Source: Phorcus lineatus (Eukaryota > Mollusca > Gastropoda > Trochida > Trochidae). From it: DNA of 64,000 nucleotides. Shown here piece by piece: positions 10,471 to 21,700 of the stretch (positions within the stretch are counted from its first letter, which is position 1; the number at the start of each line of letters is the position of its first letter). The notes beneath the pieces were generated by a model. That model was not told where the DNA came from. It was given only the letters and a program-made list of their open reading frames with translations, and did not search any database. The stretch lies in assembly GCA_921293015.1 (NCBI GenBank), contig OV121087.1, positions 36,191,235 to 36,255,234 on the forward strand, written 5' to 3'. A program made the position numbers and the translations under genes.

Positions 10471-13400
10471 GGCCCCCTATTCTCGAAACGTTCGTAGAGC
10501 TAAGAATTCTTAAAATCGTTCGTAGCGCTTACGAATTTTTACTACCCTATTCTGAAATCGTTCTTAGCCTTACGAATTCTTAAATATACGAACAAAACTA
10601 AGACAGGTACTGGGTTGTCGTAACTTGAGTTACGCAAATTAAAAATGGCAGCCAAGGTGCTCGTCAACCCCCGCTAGACTTTTAAAAGTCGGGATTCCCT
10701 TTGGAACTAGCTGACCTAGATATGAAATCGGGGTTTTCCGTCCGATTGTATCTCGTTGGTCACGTCCTGACCCGTTTTGTTTGTGGAAACTATATGAATG
10801 ATTGTTTTGCAAAGCGATGATCAAGCACTAAATAGGTGATGGCAGGATTTATCCCGATTATTTACATTGTATGCCGAGATCATACACTCTTCACCGCCAT
10901 CACCTGTCCTAATGGTTCTTCCAAGCGTTTGTTTACCGGGAAATAGGCCTACTTCACGCTCCTCACTAAGGCACACGCTCTCAGTTCGTTAATATACATG
11001 TTCAACATTCAGGTAAGTAAAATAATTTAGCTTTGACCTAGGCTACATGTACATGTATATATCTTCGGTATTGCCATTATATTTTCTGCAGCAAATAATA
11101 TCAACTAGCCTAGCTAACACAAGACCGATCGGCATAAAAACATGAGAAATGCCGTTGACCTTCACCTTCAATCAATGGAAGGCCTACATAAGGTTAGACT
11201 ACAAAATGGGTTTGAGGGGCACTTCTAAGGTTATTTTAGACATGAAAAACATAGAATTTACACAGGGCCTAGTCAAATAATAATTCCATCTCAAAATGTC
11301 ACACACACATGACTTGATTGAATTTGTTTTAATTAATGTATTAAGTTACATAAATAAAAATTATCAAAAAAAACAACATAACAACATGTCTATTATCATG
11401 ATAATAAATATCTTTTTTGGCCCTAATAACTGTCCATATGGTAATTTTTAAAATTAATTTATCTAAATTAAATGTCTTCTTTTTTTTTTAGATATATGCT
11501 TTTGGAAATTCTCAACATGATTAATCTATTTTCTCTTACAGTTCCAGTTTGCTAATTATGAGCTTAAATAAAAAATTGGCCATCCATAGTAAGCAAGCTG
11601 TTTGAATTCTCTAATCACTATTCATTTACAAATGTATGTTCAGCGTCAGAATTTAATTATCAATTTAATTAACATCATGTTATGTTTCACATTATATAAC
11701 ATCTGAGATGAAATATATTTAACCTGCTATATATTTTTAAATCTCTGATAAGTAATTCATTTTCAATTAAAACAAATCTTCTTAGCTTACATAGGTAACC
11801 CTACCAGCAAAAGCTTACAATAGCAAGTATACAATGATTAAAATAATAACTTACATTATGAGTAAGCCAAATTTGGGTTCCATAAATTTTCTACATTATG
11901 TTAAAAAAAACTTGCAATAATTACCTCAAGGCTAAATGTGACAACAGTACAAGCTGATAAATATTTGTTTATTCACAATTCTAGAATATTAAAACATAAT
12001 GTAAACATTCCTATGTTTCTATGCTTTTATAAATTTCTTGACACAGGGCAAGTGTTATCACTTTTTAAACTTATTATTTGTCCTTGACCTAACCAAATAA
12101 GGTTAATAGAGACAATTCACATACTATGATAAGACAAGGTATATTTGACATTGTTTCTACAATACATGCACATGAAAGATTCTCAGAGAACACTTCAAGG
12201 AACTTAGTCAGTGGCAATATGTTAAACAGGAGACGATAATACATCCAATTGCAAAATTGCATTTGTATTCAAATAGTTTATTCTTTTCAGTGCAGATGAC
12301 CCCAAGAACCAGGGCTGTAGGGCAGTAGTATGATCCAAAAGAGACATTACAGAGCCTTGTCGATGCTGGTCAAAATTATGGGCTTTGCAGATAATATCCC
12401 AAGATATCATATTGAACTGAAATTAGAAAAAATATATTCTTTGAGTATAAATAAAAATCAATTTAAAGAAAACATGATGATATAAGTTACAAATCTTATA
12501 TCACTGCAGTTAATCACACCCACAGTACTCATGTTGAGAATTCCCAAAAGTATATATCTAAAAAAAAAAGAGAAGACATTTAAGTTAGATAAATTAATTT
12601 TAAACATTGAGTTTAAATATTAAAAATATTGGCAAAATTCCACTTTCAAGCAAAGACTAGTCAATTCAGAATTAATGTATTGTTCATTCTTTAAATAAAA
12701 AGGCTCAAATTATCTTCACATCAACCACACCTGAACTGCATTGCAGTAACCCTATAGTTTTATTGGTCATATAACCAATTTATGTAGGAAATTGGAATAT
12801 TGACTATATATAAATGTGCTTACTTTCTTCATTAAAACATATTTTTGGAAGAAAAATTTGAGGCCTGTGATCATCTAAACTATTGTTAATTTCTTAAATT
12901 AGTTTTAAAATTTATTCAGCTTTACAAACGCATCTTTTAAATATTTTTTATTGCCCTGGAGTTGAAAATCAAAAAATATTGAACCGACATAAAGGTATTT
13001 CCCTACACAACTGTAATATCTTTAATAGATAAATGGTTTGATTGAATTTTCTCATGGTGATACCTCTTTTTAAAAGAAATATCATGTATACATTCACACA
13101 AAAGGAAATTAAGATAATAAACATTATGATGATTAAGGGGAGGGGTATTTTGATTAACATTATTTAATTTTCTTCTAACATTAGTTCATCTCAGTTTCCT
13201 GTGATTGTGCCTTATTCTCAAGATCCTAGAAGCCCATGAATACCACTAGCAAATAGTCTTTCACAGCCCTTTCTTTACCATTGCAGTCTACTGTCTTTAA
13301 ATTCTAGGAACTAAATGTTAACAGGTTTCATTGACATATATTTACTTATCACAAATAAGAATATATTTGAAATTTAATTTATATATTATTCTTGACTGTT

Positions 13401-14578
13401 TAAGTAGTCTGTTTTGCACATTAATTTTGAAAAACCTTTTCAAGAAAATATTTCTGTATCTTTATCAATAAACATAAATTTAGTCTGTTAATGAATGCTG
13501 AGATTTTTTCTTCTTTGACCATTCATTTGATTAGTAATGATTTAAGTGTAATTTAAAGCAAACTCTTAAATTCAGAATATATGGTATATGTATTGAAGGC
13601 TATGAGAAACGTAATTATCCCTGTTTATGATTCTAATTGTGATTTTTTAATCAAAGTGACAATTCTTAGTATTTCCCACCATATATTTTTACCGAGGAAC
13701 ATACCGTAAATCCTTGAATAATTGCCTGCGATTATAATATCAAACACCAATTTCACCCGTCGTTATTTAACGCAGGCAAATTATTCAGGGTAAGTAGTTT
13801 TTCAAATCATTATTTGTGTATGTATACTTCAAGATATTTCAAGAAAAAACATCACCATCGGAAATTAAATATCATTCTCAATTATTGATGGATTTACGGT
13901 ATAGACCGGATAGGCCTATGATTTCTCAAGCAGTTTGTATTGTTTCTGAAAAAGTGATTTAGTTGGAAAGTTAATTGCTGCAGCAATGATACCTTCAAGA
14001 ATATATTTAATTGCATAGTTTGCGTTCACTTACGGTATGTCAAGTGTTAGCTGCTTATGATCGCTTCCATGTAGCTCCCTGTGTACCGGAGATAGTATCA
14101 ATAAAGTCACCGCAAGTGGGCCGGCCATCGTCAAACTATATTTCACCCATGGACTCTGAGGAACATATCAGAAACATTGTTTGTTCTCTCTTCAGTCTTC
14201 TGTTATGATTACCACTCGTACTAGCAGTTGGTGTTGATTTGCCCAAGGATCGTAGTCGACAGTCGTATATCTATACGATCCCCGATTTGCCGAATGCCTG
14301 TCGTCGCACTGTGATTGTCAACAAGTCAGGGAATCCCCCAGTGGCCGTGACGTCATGGGGATACCCCGTTCTTAATCTCCCTTTGAGACAAAAGAGTTCT
14401 ATTCTTAACTTAAGAAACCTTACTAAAACTTGACTAGTCTTATCTGGGTTACGAACGCGATACGAACGTTTCGTGAATAGGTCGTAAACATTTTCGTAAG
14501 AATACTTTTATTTTGTCGTAAGTAGTTAAGAATTCGTAGCTCTACGAACGTTTCGAGAATAGGGGGCCAGGAACATAG
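10471..14578. mobile_element. 4.1-kb DNA element with ~42-bp terminal inverted repeats
   Basis: The left end begins GGCCCCCTATTCTCGAAACG and the right end is its reverse complement. About 41 of 42 bases pair, up to 'gaattctta'. Further CGTTCGTAG / CTTACGAA subterminal motifs lie inside both ends. No clear target duplication is seen (flanks GCA and AGG). Inside, about 11.0-13.7 kb is AT-rich and non-coding, and 10.62-11.0 and 14.0-14.45 kb are less AT-rich without a defensible long frame. A nested MITE lies at 13702-13901. The end sequence is of a kind common in PIF/Harbinger-like elements, but without an identified transposase the superfamily is unproven; it may be a non-autonomous copy. Confidence 0.7.
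13702..13901. mobile_element. 200-bp MITE, TIR TACCGTAAATCC
   Basis: TACCGTAAATCC (13702-13713) pairs exactly with GGATTTACGGTA (13890-13901). An inner inverted pair (TGAATAATTGCCTGCG against CGCAGGCAAATTATTCA) suggests a two-step fold. A related copy begins near 32184 (AAATCCTCGAATAATTGCC). It is nested inside the 4.1-kb element, so it inserted later. Confidence 0.65.
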
Positions 14579-15462
14579 TGACACTAAACCTTTAGTTGAG
14601 CCTACTTTCGCTTTGTAAAATTACGAACTTTATGACATAAGTCAATTTAATTAAGGAGTCATTGTTGAAAATAAGAGTCTAGGAAACAGCTTGAGTCAAG
14701 ATCAAGTGCCAAGTACAATATATAAATGTGAATAAAACCACAGGGGCGTGTATCGCTTAGAAATAGCTTTAGAAGACATACATATACCTACAGACCCTAC
14801 CCTAATACTATATATATCGCGGACGCCGCTAAAGGCTAAAAATATTGCCCAAGCGGCGTTAAACAATAAATCACTCTATAATATATATTATATATCGCTT
14901 TAGAAAGACAAACATACCTATAGACCCTACCCTAATACTGTATAGTTCAAATTCTAATTGGTTCATAGAGGGACATCGTAAAGGAATGAAGTCAAAATTA
15001 TAATCGGAAAACAGTATCGCATAAAAGTCTCGTAGATAATAATTGAAAGGGGACTAAGCTGTTTAAGAAATTGACGGGCTCCATTCGCGCTACATTGTTC
15101 GGTTTTCGATCAAGAGACCAACCATTATGGCATCACTGTCTAATCTGTTAAGCAATAGCAAAAGTAGGCCTATAAGTTCCCTTGATAGAATTACACCATT
15201 GGGCATGTTTGACATGAGCCTGTTAGCCTCAACAAAACACGGAATGTGACTTTTTATGACCAGTTTTTACCGATTTCATTTGCAATGTATTCTCAGAAAA
15301 ATGGCATCTGTTAAGCTTTAAACTGATAAACTTCAGCAACAGTTAGTTATTTTGATGAATACAAACCATTGCTCACGTTTAGCCCACACAAAAAAAGGAA
15401 TGTGCCTTTCATAAATTCATCAATCAAGATCCTCCAAGCAATTCTTTATGTATTTTTCCCAG
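14579..15462. other. Upstream region of the BTB gene
   Basis: No coding sequence is visible. The duplicated phrase 'cagaccctaccctaatact' (about 14792 and 14923) marks a short tandem duplication of about 130 bp. Just before the coding exon, TGTATTTTTCCCAG (ending 15462) is a strong splice acceptor. An untranslated first exon should therefore lie further upstream. Confidence 0.45.
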
Positions 15463-15735
15463 AATAATGGAAACTGAAACAACTGAGTCGGGATTTACGA
15501 ATGACTGGCAGGGGGAGAAAACTCTTGCTGAATGCAATTTGCACATGTTGATGAACGCAGATACCTGTGACGTCAGCTTCCTTGTTGGACCGACAGAAGA
15601 GACTGTGCGTGCGCATAGCTACATACTCATCAGCCGTAGTTGCGTATTCTACTCCATGCTGAGTGGCCATTGGACCAGAGAGGATGCCATAAAGATTCCT
15701 GATGTATCAAAAGAATTCTTCACATCCTTTCTAAC
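15463..15735 (+). CDS. BTB gene, first coding exon
   Basis: The exon starts after TTTTTCCCAG (ending 15462) and has ATG at 15467. It ends with two bases of a Thr codon before GTAAGA at 15736. It codes for 89 full residues with the N-terminal half of the BTB fold. The ATG is four bases into the exon, so the 5' UTR is mostly on another exon. Confidence 0.8.
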
Positions 15736-18700
15736 GTAAGAAATATAGATGTCCATAGTTATTAAGATCAATTCCACGGACTCAATGTTATTTAGTATTT
15801 TCTTTCAGGACAGATATCTACTTAGGGAATAGGTTAAATTTAAGGGATAAATTGTGTAACGATTTTTAGATTTCCGGGGCTAAATCTTTGAAGTAAGGGG
15901 GTGGTGTAATGACCACCTGCCATTGTCCATTTGAAAATAGTAATGGGGATATTCAGTGTAAATGTTTCTTTGATTGAATTAATAGTATTAATATAATTAC
16001 ATCATCAAGGCTAAAAGAGTAATCCTCATTCCTGACAAAGTTTCTATTATTGTGAGTCGTCATTATGTAAATATCATTGTTGTTCTATTTTTATCAAGAT
16101 TCACATGGCTAATTTACATAAAGCCGGTTAATTCGAGCCCTAGATGAAGTGAATAATGACGAGTACAAGGTAAAGTCAAAAGAATGATCATAATCGTAAT
16201 TATTCCGAATCAGAAGTTTCACTTATCTGTATAGAATATAAGAATAGGGGCCGAAGTGAGAGCCTTTTTCAGGGTTTGAAAAGCTTCATCACAGGCCAAA
16301 TTCCACTCAAAGCGATGCTTCTTTTCTATCAGCCTATGAAGTGGTCTTGCAGTATCAGCAAATCCTTTAACGAATCGCCGATAGTAGGAGCATAACCCCA
16401 TGAAGCTTCGAACTTGCTTTGCATTCTTTGGGGCTGGCCATTCTGACACTCTCTTGATCTTATCAGGATCAGTCTGCACACCTAGCTCAGACACAATATG
16501 GCCAAGAAACTTCACAGACTTCTGAAAGAAGATACATTTAGATGGTTTCAGTTTTAAGTTTGCTTCTAAAAGCCGTTGAAAAACTCTCTGCAAGCGTTCA
16601 AGGCTTTCCTCAACAGATTGACTGGGTACAATTATGTCATCCATGTACAATAGACACTCTTGCCATTGTAACCCTCTTAACACATCTTCCATCAATCGTT
16701 CAAAAGTCGATGGTGCATTTGCCAGTCCAAAGGGCATGACAGTGAACTGGTATAGACCTATACTAGTAGCAAAAGCTGTCTTTTCTTTATCTTCTTCTGC
16801 CAGGCCAATTTGCCATAAGCCTGAGTTCAAGTCCATGGTACTGAACCACTTGGAATTGGAGAGTGCATCTAGACACTCATCTGTGCGAGGAAGCGGATAG
16901 GCATCTTTACGAGAAATATCGTTAATTCTACGAAAATCGACGCAAACCCTCGTAGAACCATCTTTCTTCTGAATGAGAACAATGGGAGAGGCCCAGGCAC
17001 TGTTGGAAGGTTCAATCACTCCTCGTTGGAGCATCTTGTGAACTTCTTCCTTCTCAATGTCTCGTTTTCCAAGGGGCTGTCGTCTTGGTGGTTGACGAAT
17101 AGGGGCTGCATCACCAGTATCTATCTGGTGTTCGACCTTATTTGACCTCCCCAGGTCCTCAGAACTTTTAGCGAAAACTTGCTGGTACTTAACCAACAAG
17201 GACGCAAACTCATCTTTTTCCTTTGCTGATAGGTGCACCACACTTGCTTGCCACATATCAACTAAGTGATGTGGTATTTGTTGTGAGCATGGCACAGCAG
17301 GGTCAACCAAGGCCAGCGCAGCACACCTGCCCCTGGCTGATTCTGTGTAGACTGACTCTGCAGTCCCGATCACCATGTTTGGATGAAGCGTCACCGGTTC
17401 ACTGCTCACATTAACAACATGAACATTTTGAGTCTCCCTCGAGTTCTTGAGCACGCACCCAACAAGACGCGTACCTACAGGTAAGTTCTTACTCTCGACC
17501 AAACAGTCTTCATTTAGCTTGTCTATTTGAGGAATGTTAACAGACACCCATGAACCTGAATTGGCTGGTAAAACCATGACAGCATTAACCTTGACAGGAC
17601 ACGACATTTCTGCTTCCCCTGAAATCCAACATTGGATCTCTCCCTTCAGGGTACGGAGTTTAAGATTTTTGTAATCAATAGATGTGACACAATTCAACAG
17701 AAAATCCTGACCCAATATTGCATCTAAAGATATATCACATACCACTACACGGATCTCAAAACACATGCCATTGAATTCAATGGTCATATCAGCAAAACCC
17801 CTTGTGTTTAAATGGGCACCGCCAACACCATTGATGTTGGTGAGGAGAGGACTGAGGCCAGGAGCTCGTGCCTGATCTAGTTGGTCAAAGATCTTGCTTG
17901 ACAGAAGGGTCATGGTCGACCCCGTGTCTATCAGGAACTCAAGAGATAAACCACAGACAACTCCTTTGGTGTAAAAACCATTGTCCCACTTCCCTTTAAC
18001 CTCCCCTGCCAGACCAACCCTTAAATTGGTAGAGCTTCCCGACTCGGGTTTAGGCCTCTCCTCAACTGCTGACCCCGGGCCTACTGGGTGAGCAGATTCC
18101 CGTTTCCCGAACGTCCTAGTTGCACAGTCGGCTGACCGTACAATACGGGGCAATCCCGTTTGAAATGATCCGGTGACTTGCAGACGAAACAGGTACGATC
18201 TCTTGAAGAGTATCGAGACCGCTTGTTGCCAAAATGAGATCCTTGCAGAGGGTCAATATCCCTAGAATTCTGCCTTGGTAGCCTTTTCTCAAGGTCATTG
18301 AGTCTGCTGAGGATCTGGCTAAGAATTTGGGATTCCCCAGAATTCCTTGTTGGTTCTGGCTTCTGCTGGGCGGGAGTCACCAGCCTGACAGAAGGTTTCT
18401 TTCTTTCGGATGAATCCCCAACCAGGGCTTCGTACCGCTCGATGACCTCCACAGCCTCTGACACTGATCGACATGCCTTGTCAATGCATTGATATTTAGT
18501 TTCGGGCTTCAACATCTTATATAGACGAGTCAGTGCAATTGCTTCCTGTGCTCGACTATCAAGATCTGTGTAGGCTCTTAAAGTCTTTGCGTCATCTGAC
18601 GAAGGTCATCAGCCAGCACAGCTATAGACTCCCCTGAGAGTCTAACTCGTGATTCCAGTTTTGACAGCCATTTGTCCTTCTGTCTATCACTACCAAAGCG

Positions 18701-21700
18701 GTGGTTGAGTCTCTCCACCAAGGAGTGATATGATCGTCTCTCACAGAGGGACAGACCCATGTAGCATGTTCTGGCAGAACCTTTGAGACTGGCCGATAAG
18801 ACCAGGAGTCTTTCTTGCAGGGGCCATTTCCCAAGTTCCGCACAATTTAGGAAGTGACTGAGGTATTCGTCCCAGTCTGTGGTGCCGTCATAGAATTCAG
18901 GTTTGATTGAAACTGAACATCTGCGTCCAATTTCATTACTGACAGAACATCTACCCCTCAGAGGTCGACCACCTTCATTCCTACTAGACCGGCCTGGCAT
19001 TCGTGATGCTCCTATTCTGTCATAATGTTCACTGTCGGAACTATCGCCTCCCACTACCTCATCAACTACTACTACTTCCTCAAAAGAGGTGTCAAATTGA
19101 TCATCGTCTATTGGTGACCTATCTTTCCCATCGACAGCCTTAAACGACACTTCCAAATCTGGTGACTTAGCTGTTGCCATAATTATAACTAAACTGGTAG
19201 CGTGAAAAATAATATACTATTCTTGAACAACTTTCTCAATGAAAATAATCTAGTAATAAAATTTTGTAGTTATACAAACTAGGAAACTATGTAACTTTTT
19301 ATCTAATAATCTACAAGACTAGATAATTAGATTAACCTTATCAACCAGACAGGACCAGCTAAAAAAATAAAATCAACAGCAGCAGAGAAGAGACATCATG
19401 AACCTCAACAGCAGCACAGTGCAGACATTAAAAACCTCAGCACCTTAACAGAAATATTTAACTACTACCACTTTTAAGTCGTGAATTCGATCAGGATGTT
19501 TTTCTAGAATTAAAAACATCCCACCGCTGCCACCAAATTGTAAGCCACCTGACCAAGAACTACAAACAAGCTAATTACCAAATAATATGATTTTATTTAT
19601 TATCAACAAGACCACACATTGTCTTTGGTAACTGAGAAAACTTGAACATTACTGTCCTTGAATAAATATATCACCAGATCAACAACAACAACACTAAACA
19701 ATGTAATCTCTAAAAGCTTGGATAGTTCATGCCTGGCTAAGTAAGTTTTGACCTAAAAGTGGCAAAGGAAGAGGTATTTGTTTTATACTTATTTCTCTGT
19801 TATATAGATGAAATAATATTAAATGGTTTAAATAATTTCAGTTAGTCTTAACGTTTGATTTCACTACAATAAATGTCTCTGGGATTTATATGAACTTACA
19901 ATTAACAGGGTAGGGGTTCTAATATTGCTATTGCTATAATTATGATGTGCACACATCAGAGCACCAAGTGCAAGTCACTAAACTCAGTTCCGTCGCTGCT
20001 TATATAGCTGTCATAAGGGTCACGTGACGTCACTTTGACCAATCGTGAGTACTCGTTACAACTTTGCCAGGCATGAGACACGGGCTACTTTTCCAGAAAA
20101 TGGTAAATATGTGCATTATTACTGTACAAGAGAAATGTGCTCCGCTAAGGTTTAGATACAGAGTAAACATTCCTAAATGGTGCACTTTACAGAACATTAA
20201 TGCACCCTGAACTCATTGAGAAACATACAAAAACAAAATTGATATGGGAATTGTCATGGAGCGGAAGATTGTTGTTTTCTTCCCTAGAATATTGCCGATT
20301 ACAGAATAATTACTGCGGAGCAAGCTTTGCTCCACTAAGAATATGCTGAGCATTAGTAAAAACAATTATTATTTACAAGGAGTATTAATCGAAGTTTTGA
20401 TGCTCCGCTAGAATTAGCAAATATAAACAGACGGCAAGACATTTGCCCTAGCGTATGAATACGAATTAACATAGTTCCAAAACTTATAAAAATACGACAT
20501 TTCAGCGATACATAATGTGCAGATTACAATAATAACACTTCTTTGGCAACCAGAAAAGATTTACATTTACTTAATATTCTATTCATGAATCGGGAATAGG
20601 AAATACAACATTGACCCTTATTTACATATAATCGCTGTCACTGTCAAAGATAAAATGGCGGCTGCCGATAAATTCAGGCGAGCGGCAAGACAGAGAATAC
20701 TGATTAATCACATCATTTTATGACGTCTTATATGCACCAAAGATGAAACTACAGATAAGTGAAACTTCTGATTCGGAATAATTACGATTATGATCATTCT
20801 TTTGACTTTACCTTGTACTCGTCATTATTCACTTCATCTAGGGCTCGAATTAACCGGCTTTATGTAAATTAGCCATGTGAATCTTGATAAAAATAGAACA
20901 ACAATGATATTTACATAATGACGACTCACAATAATAGAAACTTTGTCAGGAATGAGGATTACTCTTTTAGCCTTGATGATGTAATTATATTAATACTATT
21001 AATTCAATCAAAGAGACATTTACACTGAATATCCCCATTACTATTTTCAAATGGACAATGGCAGGTGGTCATTACAGTACCTTTTTTTGTATTTTTCTGC
21101 AATGATTAACCAAACCTTACGCTAGACAAACTTACCCTAAAATCTGTCGACAGGAATCCAAGGGTTAAAAAGATAGTCTTTCAATATCTTAGGGCTAAAG
21201 AAGACAGACTCACCGAGGGCTCAAAAGATCCTACAAAGTAAACACATTTGATACGGCATAAAGCCGTAAATGTCTTATTTACATGTAAGGTATTGTTTAA
21301 TGTATTTTCGTATTTGGGATATGGACTCGTATTATTTGGTCGTTATCCGTTTGCAATATCTCTCTGTGTGTCTTCCCTAATTATTTCGCTAGCGACGCAA
21401 TTGGGCCTTACGACGTGAACAGCAACCTCCAAGTCAGGGCGCCTTCCCTTCGAGTACCTCTACGGTAGTTGCCCTGCCTTCACTTGCGGGGGCATTGTTG
21501 TCAATAATCTTGACAACAATAGGAATTGACGTCACCGATAATCTCGAACCAAATTGTTATTTTACATACAAATAAATTGGTTAGAGAGTATGTTTTAAAC
21601 GTTAGGCGTATGAAATTCTATGAACATTACAAAAGTTTGTGTAATTTGCTTCAAATATATTTTTTTATTTGATGAGTATATGGTGGACAATTTGTTATGT

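Larger units (their letters stand above)
15905..21076 (-). mobile_element. Gypsy LTR retrotransposon, truncated, capped by an inverted piece of its LTR
   Basis: The element reads on the minus strand: a 5' LTR (19539-21076), a primer-binding site (518-535 of the 19-kb block), gag, protease and reverse transcriptase, which stops inside the RT/RNase H region at about 16219. RNase H, integrase and the 3' LTR are missing. Instead there is an inverted ~315-bp copy of the LTR's outer end (15905-16219), so both outer borders are the same TGTAATGACC terminus. The two copies differ at only about one base in the stretch compared, so the rearrangement is recent. No target duplication is evident (left flank GGTGG, right flank GTACC). 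It sits in the BTB intron, antisense to the gene. Confidence 0.85.

Noticed and set aside
12222..12410. Minus-strand frame inside the 4.1-kb element that vaguely recalls a Harbinger nuclease (RQGSVMS, LQPWFLG)
   Set aside because: Only two weak motifs, no catalytic residues in a consistent order, and no continuation. It is too little to call.
14011..14433. Two short plus-strand frames near the right end of the 4.1-kb element
   Set aside because: No recognisable domain, splice pattern or repeat support. They were kept only as a less AT-rich island.
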